Source: an uncultured Clostridia bacterium
GTDB lineage: Bacteria > Bacillota > Clostridia > TANB77 > CAG-508
Direction of reading: 5' to 3'
Assembly (NCBI GenBank): GCA_947628925.1
Contig: CANRBU010000005.1
Coordinates: 1-30,228 of the forward strand
Length of the DNA: 30,228 nt
Numbering within the stretch: the first letter of the stretch is position 1; each line of letters opens with the position of its first letter. This document shows, in pieces, positions 14,677-23,898 of this stretch. Below the pieces are notes generated by a model that saw nothing but the letters and a program-made list of their open reading frames with translations, did not search any database and was not told the DNA's origin. The translations under genes were made by a program, and so were the position numbers.

Positions 14677-15537
14677 ATGATTGTAGAAGAAAAGCAAAAA
14701 ATATGGAAATTTACACAAGATGCTTTAGGAACAATTTTAGGAGCAATAATAATGGCAGTTGGGACATCATTGTTTTTATTACCAAACCAACTTTCAACAG
14801 GTGGATTTTCAGGTATAGCGACAATTACTTATTATTTTTTACACATACCAATGGGAACAACTATATTAACTCTAAATATACCACTTTTCATTGTAGCAAT
14901 TTATAAACTAGGGAAAAGTTTTTGTGCTAAATCAATTTTAGGAACAATTAGTTTTTCACTTGCAATTGACCTTTTTGATAAGTTTCCATCATTGACTGAT
15001 GATAGATTATTAGCATGTATTTATGGTGGAATAATAATAGGTTTAGGAACAGCAATCATTTTAAGAAGTAACTCATCTACAGGAGGTTCAGACTTACTTA
15101 GCTTTATTGTAAGGATATATAAACCTAATATTAGAATGAGTAATATGATAACAATAATTGATACTATAATTGTAACTCTAAATATGATATTTTTTAGAGA
15201 ATTTGAAATAGGTTTATATTCAGCTATTGCTATATATCTGATGGGAAAAATGATAGATATTGTTTTCGAAGGAATTTATTTTACAAAATTGCTAATTATT
15301 GTATCTAATCGAAATGAGGAAATTGCAAAAGAAGTGGGAGAAAGAATACGCAGGGGAGCAACAGGACTTTTTGGAAAAGGAATGTATACACAAGAAAATA
15401 AACTTATTTTGATGTGTGCAGCATCTAGGGGAGATATAGCAAGAATAAAATTAATAGCTAGAAAGATTGATCCAAGTAGTTTTATTATTATTGCTAATGC
15501 TAGAGAAGTAGTAGGACAAGGTTTTAAACGAGAATAG
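14677..15537 (+). CDS. YitT family integral membrane protein (DUF161/DUF2179)
   Basis: A 286-residue protein with about five to six hydrophobic segments in the first two thirds (e.g. LGTILGAIIMAVGTSLFLL, LACIYGGIIIGLGTAIILR). Family landmarks include LSTGGFSGIATI and SSTGGSDLLSF. A soluble C-terminal DUF2179 domain (about residues 205–286) contains RGATGLFGKGMYT and the ending VVGQGFKRE. The role of this widespread Firmicute family is not established. AAGGTGA lies five nt before the ATG. It stands alone between a weak terminator and a repeat-bearing gap. Confidence 0.9.
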   Translation: MIVEEKQKIWKFTQDALGTILGAIIMAVGTSLFLLPNQLSTGGFSGIATITYYFLHIPMGTTILTLNIPLFIVAIYKLGKSFCAKSILGTISFSLAIDLFDKFPSLTDDRLLACIYGGIIIGLGTAIILRSNSSTGGSDLLSFIVRIYKPNIRMSNMITIIDTIIVTLNMIFFREFEIGLYSAIAIYLMGKMIDIVFEGIYFTKLLIIVSNRNEEIAKEVGERIRRGATGLFGKGMYTQENKLILMCAASRGDIARIKLIARKIDPSSFIIIANAREVVGQGFKRE

Positions 15538-15562
15538 AGTTCGAAAATGAGGAAGTGAATAA

Positions 15563-15687
15563 GGTTGAAAAATAATTACAATTTTGGCTGTGTCAAATTT
15601 CATTAAAAACGCGGTTACATACAAAAAGTATGCGCCCTTGCCTTTTTAACAAAATTTTCCTTGCCAAAATTTAATTCTTTTCCAACC
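15563..15687. repeat. Palindromic intergenic repeat, full-length copy
   Basis: This 125-nt element is bounded by inverted arms GGTTGAAAAATAATT (15563–15577) and TAATTCTTTTCCAACC (15672–15687). Smaller nested complementarities occur inside (ACAATTTTGG near the left, CCAAAATTT near the right). Related copies lie at 16587–16646 and 21437–21467, with a possible half copy at 13495–13519. It lies between the YitT-family and DNA glycosylase genes. Confidence 0.7.
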
Positions 15688-15719
15688 AATTTGTGCCTTA
15701 GAAAGGAATGTGATTAAAA

Positions 15720-16580
15720 ATGGAAAAACAGCAATACATTTTAGAAAAACCAGATTGTTTTGAATTAAAAGATATATTTACTTGTGGGCAATGTTTTCGC
15801 TGGGAAGAGAATACTGATGGTAGCTACACAGGGATAGTGAGGAAAAATGTAATAAATATAAAGCAAGAAGGAAATACGTATAATATAAAATCAGTTGGAA
15901 ATGAAGATATTAAAGAATTGATATATCAATACTTTGACTTGAACAGAGATTATTTAAAGCTACAAGAAGAGTTATCAAAAATAGATGAAAATATGAAGAC
16001 AAGTATTGAATACGGAAAGGGCATAAGATTATTAAATCAAGATTTATGGGAGACTTTGATATCATTTATAATTTCAGCAAACAACAATATCCCAAGAATT
16101 CAAAAAATTATAAAAAGATTATCACAAACTTATGGAAATGAAATCAAATTTGATGAAAAATCTTATTATACCTTCCCATTACCAGAACAATTAAGTAATG
16201 TATCAATTCAAGATTTTAGAAATTTAGGATTAGGTTTTAGAGATAAAAGATTGTATGAAACTACACAAGCAATTTTAAAGAAACAAGTTGATTTAGAAGA
16301 ATTAGAAAAAAATCCAAATACTCAAGAAGTAAGAGAAACTTTATTAACTTTATCAGGAGTTGGACCAAAAGTTGCAGATTGCATTTTGTTGTTTTCTACT
16401 TTAAAGCGTTTTGAAGTTTTTCCAATAGATGTGTGGATTAATAGAGTTATGAATGAACTGTATTTACATGAACAAGAGGACAAAGTAAGTAAAGCTAAAA
16501 TACAAAGATTGGCAAGTGAAAAGTTTGGAGATTTAGCCGGATTGGCACAACAATATTTGTTTTTTTGGCGTCGCAATTAA
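15720..16580 (+). CDS. ogg: 8-oxoguanine DNA glycosylase/AP lyase (OGG1 type)
   Basis: A 286-residue bifunctional base-excision repair enzyme that removes 8-oxoguanine and nicks the abasic site. The OGG N-terminal domain carries CGQCFRW (22–28). The helix-hairpin-helix GPD motif LSGVGPKVADCILLF has the catalytic Lys (K217), and the downstream Asp (D237) lies in FPIDVWINRVM. These match clostridial OGG1-like enzymes. The start codon sits at the end of a 55-nt segment identical to that before the GltD-like gene. A repeat separates it from addB downstream. Confidence 0.93.
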   Translation: MEKQQYILEKPDCFELKDIFTCGQCFRWEENTDGSYTGIVRKNVINIKQEGNTYNIKSVGNEDIKELIYQYFDLNRDYLKLQEELSKIDENMKTSIEYGKGIRLLNQDLWETLISFIISANNNIPRIQKIIKRLSQTYGNEIKFDEKSYYTFPLPEQLSNVSIQDFRNLGLGFRDKRLYETTQAILKKQVDLEELEKNPNTQEVRETLLTLSGVGPKVADCILLFSTLKRFEVFPIDVWINRVMNELYLHEQEDKVSKAKIQRLASEKFGDLAGLAQQYLFFWRRN

Positions 16581-16586
16581 GGATAG

Positions 16587-16646
16587 GGTTGAAAAAGAAT
16601 TACAATTTTGACATTGCGTGGTGGCAAATTTAATTTTTTTCCAACC
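16587..16646. repeat. Palindromic intergenic repeat, medium copy
   Basis: A 60-nt copy with arms GGTTGAAAAAGAATTACAAT at the left (16587–16606) and AAATTTAATTTTTTTCCAACC-type sequence at the right (ending 16646). The centre differs from the 15563 copy. It lies between the DNA glycosylase gene and addB. Confidence 0.7.
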
Positions 16647-16669
16647 TGAAGATAGAAGGGAGGGTAAAT

Positions 16670-19600
16670 ATGGCATTAAAATTCATTTGTGGAAGGTCAG
16701 GTACAGGGAAAAGTGAATACTGCTATAAGCAAATAGCTAAAGACATACAAGAAGAAAAAAATGTTTATTTGATTACACCTGAACAATTTTCATATACTGC
16801 TGAAGAAAAGCTAATGGAAGCAGTACACACAAAAGCAATAACACAAGCAGAAGTTTTACATTTGAGTAGAATGGCAAAAAGAGCAATATCTGAATTAGGA
16901 ATAGCAGGCACAAGAATCACAAAAAGTGGAAAAGCTATGTTAATCTGCCAAATCCTTACACAAAATAAAAATAAATTAACATATTTATCAAAATCACAGG
17001 AAAATATAGAATTAGCTATATCATGTATTACAGAATTCAAAAAGCATGGAGTTACAACAAAAATTTTAAAAGATACAATTCAAGAAACGCAAAACCCATA
17101 TTTAAAAGCAAAATTGCAAGATATTTGCACAATATATGAACAATATGATGAAAAAATTGCGCAGAGTTATATAGATGAAGAAGATGAGTTAACTATATTA
17201 GCGCAAAATATTAAAAATTTAAAATGGGTAAAAAATAGTAAGATATACATAGATGAATTTGCAGGCTTTACACAACCTGAATATCAAGTAATTCAAGAAC
17301 TTATTAAATACTGTGAGGATGTTACTGTTACAATTACTTCTGATAATGTGGAAGTTTCTAATAACCTAGATACAGATATATTTTATGAAAATAAAGTTAC
17401 AATGCAAAAATTAGAAAAGCTTTCTAAGCAAAATGACTTACAATTTGAAAAACCATTAATTTTGGATACAACTTGGCGTTTTAAAACTGATGAGTTAAAA
17501 CACATTGAAGCAGAAATGCCTAAAGTAAGACCAGCAAAATGGGAGCAAAATGTTGAAAATTTACATATGTTTTTGGCGAAAAATCAGTATACTGAAATAG
17601 AACATATTGCAAAAACTATTAATAGATTAGTAAATGAAAAAAATTTACGATATCGAGATATAGCAGTCATAGCAAAAAATATTCAAAACTATGCTAGTTT
17701 AGCAAAGATTATTTTTGAAAAATATGGGATTCCAATTTTTATTGATGAAAAGCGTGAACTTAGCCAAAATATTATAATTCAATATATTTTGTCAATTTTG
17801 GATATTTTGCATAAGAATTATCAAAGAGAAGCGGTATTTCAATATGTAAAAATGGGGTTTAACCACATTGAAAAAGAAGACATCTTCAAACTTGAAAATT
17901 ATTGTACAAAATGGGGAATTAGTCAAAGCAAATTTAAAGATGATTTTACATATGAAAAGGAAAGCAAAAAAGAAGAAATATGCTATTTAAATGAATTGCG
18001 AAAACAAATTATAGAACCTTTAGAAGAGTTAAAAAATAATATTAAAAAGTCAAAATCTGCAAAAGATATGACAACAGCATTATATGACTTCTTGCAAAAA
18101 CAAGAAATTGAAGAGCAAGTTACTGAAAAAATTAATGCATTAATTGAAAAAGGGCGAATAGAATTAGCACAAGAGTATAAAGAAAGCTATGAAATTGTTA
18201 TCAATTTATTAGATGAAATTGTAACAATATTAGGTGATGATAAAGTTACTATTGAACAATATGAAAACCTATTAAGACAAGGTTTAAAAGCAAGTGGACT
18301 TGGCAAAATACCGGGAACGCAAGATCAAGTAATTATGGGAGATGTTGACAGGTCAAGAAGTCATAAAGTTGAAATAGTATTTATTATAGGCCTAAATGAT
18401 GGTATATATCCAAGTGTTAATCGAAATGAAGGCTTTTTAGGAGATGACGAAAGAGAGGAACTAAAAGAACATTCAATTGAACTTGCAAAAGGCACATTAG
18501 AAAATTTATATGATGATAATTTTAATATATATAAGGCATTTACTACAGCTGAAAAAGAGATATATTTGTCATATAGTTCATCAAACACAGATGGAACAGC
18601 TTTAAGACCTTCAATATATGTGACTAAAATTAAGAAAATGTTTTTAAAACTAGAAGAACAAAGTGATGTAATAGAAAGCACATATGAAATTACAAATTTA
18701 AAAGGAACATATGAAACTCTAATAGAAAAATTAGCAAAAGCTCAAAAAACAGGTGAATTGGAGTTAGAGTGGAAAGAAATATACAAATATTTTAAAGATA
18801 GGGAAGAATGGAAAAATATCTTAGATAAAGATGTAGAGGCAATAAATTACACTAATATTCCTAAAGATATAGAAAAAGAAACAATACAAAAATTATATGG
18901 AAATACATTAACAACAAGTGTTTCTCGCTTAGAAGCATATAGAAGCTGTCCATTTTCTTATTTTTTACAGTATGGTTTGAAACTAAGAGAAAAAGAAGAA
19001 CTTAAGGTGCAAAGCTTTGACACAGGTGCTTTTATGCATGAGGTAATAGATTTATTTTTTGAACAAGTCAAAGAACAAGAACTAGAATTACCAACATTAT
19101 TATTAGAAGAAGAAAAAATTAAATTGATTGTAAAAAATATTATAGAAACAAAGTTGAATTATGAAAAATATAAATTTACTGCAACAAGCAAATATAAAAT
19201 TTTAGTTAAAAGATTGGAAAGAACTATAGCAGAAGCATTAAAATATATTATAGAAGGACTTGTTTATAGTGATTTTAATGTGGAAGGAACAGAAGTTGAA
19301 TTTGGAGAAAACAGCAAATATCAACCAATTATATTGAATTTAGAAGATGGCAAAAAAATAGAAATTACAGGAAAAATCGATAGAGTTGATATGGCAAAAA
19401 CACCAGAAGGAAAATACTTAAGAATAATAGATTATAAATCAACTATAAAAAATGTTGATTTAAATGAAGTATATGCAGGTTTGCAAATTCAATTACTAAC
19501 ATATTTAGATGCTATTTGCCAAGAAGAAGATTTGTTACCAGCAGGAATTCTATATTTTGGATTAACTGAGCAAATGATACCTACTAAAACTACAATGACA

Positions 19601-20008
19601 GAAGAACAAATAGAAAATGAAATTAGAAGTAGATTTAAGATGAAAGGGCTTATTTTAGCTGATTTGAAAGTAATTAGAATGCATGATAAAAATTTGAAAA
19701 CTGGAACATCAAAAATTGTACCTGCAGGAATTACAAGCAAAGAAGTTATTAACAAAAGGGATACAAATGGTGTAGATAAAGAGCAATTTGAAGTCTTGCA
19801 AAAATATATTAGAACTATTATTAAGCAAATAGGAAAAGAAATTTTGCATGGAAAAATTGATTTAAAACCATATAACCATAAAGGAAGAACAGCATGTAGA
19901 TATTGTGCATATCATGCTATATGTGGCTTTGATGCTAGAAATAATACAAACAAATACCAATATATTGGTAATTTACCTAAAGAAGAGGTTATTCAAAAAA
20001 TGAAATAA
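16670..20008 (+). CDS. addB: AddAB helicase–nuclease, subunit B
   Basis: The 1112-residue AddB/RexB-type subunit of the double-strand-break resection complex. The N-terminal Walker A is GRSGTGKSEY (residues 8–17). A UvrD-like but degenerate helicase core follows. The C-terminal RecB-type nuclease has GKIDRVD (~900–906) and IIDYKS (D919, K921). Four cysteines for the 4Fe-4S staple are present: one in SCPFSYF (C760) and three in CRYCAYHAIC (C1076, C1079, C1085). All key elements are seen, and the length is typical. addA, its obligate partner and often the next gene, is not in this window. The ribosome site is GGGAGG. Translation proceeds into pgeF 10 nt downstream. Confidence 0.94.
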   Translation: MALKFICGRSGTGKSEYCYKQIAKDIQEEKNVYLITPEQFSYTAEEKLMEAVHTKAITQAEVLHLSRMAKRAISELGIAGTRITKSGKAMLICQILTQNKNKLTYLSKSQENIELAISCITEFKKHGVTTKILKDTIQETQNPYLKAKLQDICTIYEQYDEKIAQSYIDEEDELTILAQNIKNLKWVKNSKIYIDEFAGFTQPEYQVIQELIKYCEDVTVTITSDNVEVSNNLDTDIFYENKVTMQKLEKLSKQNDLQFEKPLILDTTWRFKTDELKHIEAEMPKVRPAKWEQNVENLHMFLAKNQYTEIEHIAKTINRLVNEKNLRYRDIAVIAKNIQNYASLAKIIFEKYGIPIFIDEKRELSQNIIIQYILSILDILHKNYQREAVFQYVKMGFNHIEKEDIFKLENYCTKWGISQSKFKDDFTYEKESKKEEICYLNELRKQIIEPLEELKNNIKKSKSAKDMTTALYDFLQKQEIEEQVTEKINALIEKGRIELAQEYKESYEIVINLLDEIVTILGDDKVTIEQYENLLRQGLKASGLGKIPGTQDQVIMGDVDRSRSHKVEIVFIIGLNDGIYPSVNRNEGFLGDDEREELKEHSIELAKGTLENLYDDNFNIYKAFTTAEKEIYLSYSSSNTDGTALRPSIYVTKIKKMFLKLEEQSDVIESTYEITNLKGTYETLIEKLAKAQKTGELELEWKEIYKYFKDREEWKNILDKDVEAINYTNIPKDIEKETIQKLYGNTLTTSVSRLEAYRSCPFSYFLQYGLKLREKEELKVQSFDTGAFMHEVIDLFFEQVKEQELELPTLLLEEEKIKLIVKNIIETKLNYEKYKFTATSKYKILVKRLERTIAEALKYIIEGLVYSDFNVEGTEVEFGENSKYQPIILNLEDGKKIEITGKIDRVDMAKTPEGKYLRIIDYKSTIKNVDLNEVYAGLQIQLLTYLDAICQEEDLLPAGILYFGLTEQMIPTKTTMTEEQIENEIRSRFKMKGLILADLKVIRMHDKNLKTGTSKIVPAGITSKEVINKRDTNGVDKEQFEVLQKYIRTIIKQIGKEILHGKIDLKPYNHKGRTACRYCAYHAICGFDARNNTNKYQYIGNLPKEEVIQKMK

Positions 20009-20018
20009 AGGAGACAAA

Positions 20019-20843
20019 ATGAATTTATCAAACAAAGAAGTTATACATATAAAATCAGGAAATGTAGAATATTTACAATTCCGCAGATTATTAGAATATA
20101 AAGAGGATATAACACATGCTTTTTCAATTGGAAAACAAGTAGATTTTAGAACAATAAAAAAATCTAATTATGATAAAGCATTAAAAGATTATGAAGAACT
20201 ATGCTCATGTTTAGGTCTTGACAAAAATAATATTATAAAACCAAACCAAATGCACAAAGACAACATAGAAACTGTAAAAGAGAAGATTCTTAATGGAAAA
20301 CCAGATATTTATTTGGAAGAATATTTATACACAGATGGTTTGATAACTCAAACTGAAAATATTATTTTAGCAACAACAAGTGCAGATTGTATTTTAATGT
20401 TATTTTATGATCCAGTTACAAAAACAATTGGAAATATCCATTCAGGATGGAAGGGAACATATCAAGAAATTGCAATAAAAGCAGTACAAAAAATGCAAAA
20501 AGACTGTGGAGTAAAGCCAGAAAATTTGATATGTTGCATGTGCCCAAGTATTAGAAAATGTCATTTTGAAGTTAAGCAAGATGTGAAAGATTTATTTGAA
20601 GAAAAGTTTAAAGCAAAAGTTGATTTAAATAAAATAATAGAAAAAAGGCAAGATATAGATGGAAAATGGAATATTGATACAGTATTATTAAACACAATTC
20701 TATTGCAACAACAAGGTTTAAAATCAGAAAATATCATTAATAGTGAAATTTGTACAGTATGTAATAGTGATATTTTACATTCTTATAGAGTAGAAAAAGA
20801 AGGGTTTGGACTAGAAACAGCAATTATATCTAAAAATTCTTAG
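20019..20843 (+). CDS. pgeF: PgeF/YfiH family polyphenol oxidase-type (laccase-domain) protein
   Basis: A 274-residue single-domain protein of the YfiH/LACC1 family. Members act as purine nucleoside phosphorylase/deaminase-like enzymes and in editing of peptidoglycan precursors. The metal-site pattern is present: TTSADCILMLFYDP (Cys), GNIHSGWKGTYQEIA (His) and CPSIRKCHFEV near the middle, with the terminal DILHSYRVEKEGFG. It starts 10 nt after addB with GGAG upstream, so it is cotranscribed. Exact activity is not deducible. Confidence 0.9.
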   Translation: MNLSNKEVIHIKSGNVEYLQFRRLLEYKEDITHAFSIGKQVDFRTIKKSNYDKALKDYEELCSCLGLDKNNIIKPNQMHKDNIETVKEKILNGKPDIYLEEYLYTDGLITQTENIILATTSADCILMLFYDPVTKTIGNIHSGWKGTYQEIAIKAVQKMQKDCGVKPENLICCMCPSIRKCHFEVKQDVKDLFEEKFKAKVDLNKIIEKRQDIDGKWNIDTVLLNTILLQQQGLKSENIINSEICTVCNSDILHSYRVEKEGFGLETAIISKNS

Positions 20844-20868
20844 AACTTGTAAGAAGGGATAAAGTAAA

Positions 20869-21423
20869 ATGTATGAAACATGGGAAGAATTAGAAAAATC
20901 AATTCAAAATTGTCAAAAGTGTAAATTGTATAAAACAAGGCAAAATATTGTTTTTGGTACAGGTAATAAAAATGCGAAAATAATGTTTATAGGTGAAGGA
21001 CCAGGAGCTGACGAGGATAAGCAGGGAGAACCTTTTGTTGGACGAGCAGGGAAACTTATGAACATGGCTTTTGATATAGTTGGAATAAAAAGGGAAGAAG
21101 TATATATTGCAAACATTGTAAAGTGCAGGCCACCAGGGAATCGAAATCCAGAAGAAGATGAAGCATCTAGTTGCATAGATTACCTACGCAATCAAGTTAT
21201 TTTAGTAAAACCTGAAATAATAGTGTTATTAGGAAGTGTAGCTCTAAAAAATATTTTGGGTAAAGAATATGGAATAACTGCAAGTAGAGGTAAATGGGTA
21301 GAAAAAAAGGGAATACAATACATGCCAACATGGCACCCAGCAGCTTTACTTAGAGATGAAAGCAAAAAAATAGAATTTATAAAAGATTTAATGCAAGTGG
21401 TAGAATATAAATTAGAGAAGTAG
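20869..21423 (+). CDS. Uracil-DNA glycosylase, family 4 (4Fe-4S)
   Basis: A 184-residue base-excision repair enzyme removing uracil from DNA. It has the four-cysteine cluster pattern: CQKC (C15, C18) at the N-terminus, then C86 in KCRPPGNRNP and C102. The catalytic loop is GEGPGADEDKQGEPFVGRAG and the second active-site motif is WHPAALLRD. This is the typical bacterial/archaeal family 4 arrangement at a usual length. It lies 25 nt after pgeF and within a repair-rich run (OGG-type glycosylase, AddB). Confidence 0.94.
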   Translation: MYETWEELEKSIQNCQKCKLYKTRQNIVFGTGNKNAKIMFIGEGPGADEDKQGEPFVGRAGKLMNMAFDIVGIKREEVYIANIVKCRPPGNRNPEEDEASSCIDYLRNQVILVKPEIIVLLGSVALKNILGKEYGITASRGKWVEKKGIQYMPTWHPAALLRDESKKIEFIKDLMQVVEYKLEK

Positions 21424-21436
21424 AAAGGAATGAGAA

Positions 21437-21467
21437 GGTTGAAAAATAATTTAATTCTTTTCCAACC
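21437..21467. repeat. Palindromic intergenic repeat, minimal copy
   Basis: A 31-nt copy in which the left arm GGTTGAAAAATAATT joins directly to the right arm TAATTCTTTTCCAACC. Compared with the 15563 copy it looks like a clean internal deletion at a shared AATT. Confidence 0.7.
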
Positions 21468-21502
21468 AATTTGTGCCTTAGAAAGGAATGTGATTAAAAA
21501 TG
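21448..21502 (+). repeat. 55-nt exact duplicate carrying ribosome binding site and start codon
   Basis: Identical at every base to 15668–15722. It runs from the repeat's right arm through GTGCCTTAGAAAGGAATG to the ATG of the downstream gene. The two copies precede unrelated genes, the OGG-type glycosylase and the GltD-like gene. Confidence 0.85.
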
Positions 21503-22756
21503 AAAGAAATATTGGATTATTGCCTTAATTGTAAAGTAAAACCTTGCTCAATAAAAGGATGTCCGTTACAAAATGACATACCAGCCATTATTCAAGCAGT
21601 GAAAAGAGATGATATAAAAGAAGCTTATAAAATTGTCTCACAAACTAGCGTATTACCAGGAGTTTGCTGTAGGGTATGCCCACATGAAAAACAATGTCAG
21701 GGAAGTTGTGTAAGAGGAATAAAAGGAAAACCTGTCAGTATAGATGAGGTTGAAGCATATGTTTTTGATAATGCAGTTAAGCAGAATTTATCATTAAAAG
21801 AAACATGGGGAATACCTGAGAAAAAGGATAAAAAAGTAGCTGTTGTTGGTGGTGGACCAGCAGGTTTGACTTGTGCTGCTTTTTTAGCAAAAGAGGGAGT
21901 ACAAGTAACTATATATGAAAAACATAAATATTTAGGAGGATTGTTGGTACATGGTATTCCTGAGTTTAGACTACCAAAAGCAACAGTACAAAAAACAATT
22001 CAAAACATAATAGATTTAGGAATTAATGTAGAATATGGAAAAGCACTAGGTGAAAATTTGCAACTACAAGACTTAGAAAAACAGTATGATGCAATATTTT
22101 TAGCAGTTGGAGCAAATAAATCTTCTAAAATGGGAGTAGATGGTGAAAATTTAGAGGGAGTATATGGAGGAAATGAATTACTAGAGAAAAATCAGCATCC
22201 TGATTATACAGATAAAAAAGTAGCTGTTGTTGGTGGCGGAAATGTAGCAATGGACTGTGCAAGAACTATTAAAAGAAAGTCTGCAAGTGAAGTATATGTT
22301 ATATATAGAAGGGCAGAAGAGCAGATGCCAGCAGAGAAAAAAGAAGTTACGGCTGCAAAAAAAGAGGGTGTAAAATTTCTTTTCCAAAATAACATAGTTA
22401 AAATTCTAGGTGACAAAAAGGTAGAAAAAGTTGAATTAATAAAAACTGAGTTAGTTCAAAAAGAAGGAGAAACAAGAAAAGTACCAGTAAACATTGAAAA
22501 TAGTAATTATGAAATGGATATTGATTATATTGTAATGGCTTTGGGTGGAACAGTTTCAGATGAAGTTTTAAGTTTACCACTTGAACGTACAAAATGGGGA
22601 AACATTGCAGTTGATGCTAGATATCAAACTTCAAATAAGAAAATATATGCAGGTGGAGATTTAACAGGTGTAATAAAAGGTACAGTTGCATGGGCTGCAA
22701 AATCAGGAAGAGATGTAGCCAAAAATATAATAGAAGATTTCAAAAAAGATATTTAA
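21500..22756 (+). CDS. NAD(P)-dependent oxidoreductase, glutamate synthase small-subunit (GltD) like
   Basis: A 418-residue iron–sulfur flavoprotein. An N-terminal Cys-rich domain has CLNCKVKPCSIKGCP (8–22) and CCRVCPHEKQCQGSC (56–70), probably binding two 4Fe-4S clusters. The FAD dinucleotide motif VAVVGGGPAGLTCA and the NAD(P) motif VAVVGGGNVAMDCA follow, and the ending YAGGDLTGVIKGTVAWAAKSGR is typical of the family. Such proteins are electron-transfer subunits (GltD, NfnB, SudA). It lacks the large subunit GltB nearby, so its partner is unknown. Transcription ends at the hairpin that follows. Confidence 0.9.
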   Translation: MKEILDYCLNCKVKPCSIKGCPLQNDIPAIIQAVKRDDIKEAYKIVSQTSVLPGVCCRVCPHEKQCQGSCVRGIKGKPVSIDEVEAYVFDNAVKQNLSLKETWGIPEKKDKKVAVVGGGPAGLTCAAFLAKEGVQVTIYEKHKYLGGLLVHGIPEFRLPKATVQKTIQNIIDLGINVEYGKALGENLQLQDLEKQYDAIFLAVGANKSSKMGVDGENLEGVYGGNELLEKNQHPDYTDKKVAVVGGGNVAMDCARTIKRKSASEVYVIYRRAEEQMPAEKKEVTAAKKEGVKFLFQNNIVKILGDKKVEKVELIKTELVQKEGETRKVPVNIENSNYEMDIDYIVMALGGTVSDEVLSLPLERTKWGNIAVDARYQTSNKKIYAGGDLTGVIKGTVAWAAKSGRDVAKNIIEDFKKDI

Positions 22757-22761
22757 AATAA

Positions 22762-22804
22762 AAATACGACATGTAAGAATTAATCAAACATGTCGTATTT
22801 TTTT
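22762..22804. terminator. Bidirectional intrinsic terminator between convergent genes
   Basis: Perfect 13-bp arms AAATACGACATGT (22762–22774) and ACATGTCGTATTT (22788–22800) are followed by TTTT on the plus strand and an A-tract on the other side. The minus-strand gene's last codons (KYDMFD) and stop (22782–22780) lie within the right arm and loop. Confidence 0.88.
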
Positions 22805-23898
22805 GCGGATTTTTCGCTTCCAAATAGGCCTAAAATTAATTTTTTAATACCTTTGAAAAGTAGTTTTATTTTATTTTCTTCTTTTGTTTCTGTAGCTATT
22901 GCAGTTTCAATGCCACCATTTTCTAAGATATTATATTTATGTTCTAATTGTGACATTTTTTCAATATAATAATCATTGAAAAATGTATAACCATCAGCTG
23001 ATGCAGTATAGTCTTTAAAGTTATATAATTTTCTGCGATAAGCTTCTAATTCCTCTAAATTTGTAATTTGTTTAAACATGTAATCAAAACAACTAGAAGT
23101 TATCAAATTTTGAGTTTTCAAAAATGTATTTTTTATATCATTTTTCAATTCACTAATTTTTTGTACTAGATTGTCTACTTTTTTGTTTCGGTCATCAATT
23201 TCTAATATTTTATTATTTAGTTTTATAACAGTTTCTTCAAGTTCTAAAATTTTATCAATAGAGTTTTCAATTGTTGCAAATGTTTTTGGAGATGTAATTT
23301 GAAGCATTTTTTCTTTAAAATTATCATTACTATTTAAAGTGCTTTCAAATAAAATATCTTCACCAACTAAATGTGCTAGCTGATTTACTAAACAACATTC
23401 CAAAGGATAGTATGATGGGCTAGTTGTTTCAAAACTAAGTCCATAATATTTTACAAAATCTTTTTCTATACCAATTACCTTTGAAGACATTAATTGTACT
23501 GCAGCCTCATTTAGAGCTAAACCATATATTTTAAATTCTGTATAATCACAAAGCCCCATGCGCAATAGATAATTTTTCTTATCTTTAACTTCTTGGATAT
23601 GGTGAATACACTCATGAATTGCAAATTCCTCTATATCTTCTTCTGAAATATGTTCATTAAAGTAAATAGATTCATTTTTATAAAAGTAATTAGCTTCTGC
23701 CATACCTTCAGGCATTTTAGCAAAATACATATTTAGCCTAGACAATTTCATAAAAAGATCTTTTTCATCTAAACCGAAATTTGGAAAAGTAGAACAAAGC
23801 CTTGAAGCAATATTTCTTGCAAGACCATTAACTGCCAATGTATCTAATTGACTAACAACTTCAATTCCATCTTTCCTTAAATCAGATTCGATACTCAT
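22780..23898 (-). CDS. Putative zinc metallopeptidase-like protein (HExxH) of unknown family
   Basis: A 372-residue protein with HECIH (H95, E96, H99), a zincin HExxH motif in a helix (EEFAIHECIHHIQEV). About 30 residues later comes LALNEAA (E131), placed as the third ligand of a gluzincin would be. Residues ~225–275 form a probable coiled coil (LEETVIKLNNKILEIDDR…). The C-terminus is basic (KIKLLFKGIKKLIL). There is no signal peptide, so it is cytosolic. I recognise no family; activity is inferred from the motif alone. AAAGGAG precedes the ATG, and a TATAAT box lies at 23936–23931 without a clear −35. Its 3' end forms the shared terminator. Confidence 0.6.
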   Translation of the reverse strand: MSIESDLRKDGIEVVSQLDTLAVNGLARNIASRLCSTFPNFGLDEKDLFMKLSRLNMYFAKMPEGMAEANYFYKNESIYFNEHISEEDIEEFAIHECIHHIQEVKDKKNYLLRMGLCDYTEFKIYGLALNEAAVQLMSSKVIGIEKDFVKYYGLSFETTSPSYYPLECCLVNQLAHLVGEDILFESTLNSNDNFKEKMLQITSPKTFATIENSIDKILELEETVIKLNNKILEIDDRNKKVDNLVQKISELKNDIKNTFLKTQNLITSSCFDYMFKQITNLEELEAYRRKLYNFKDYTASADGYTFFNDYYIEKMSQLEHKYNILENGGIETAIATETKEENKIKLLFKGIKKLILGLFGSEKSAKKYDMFD

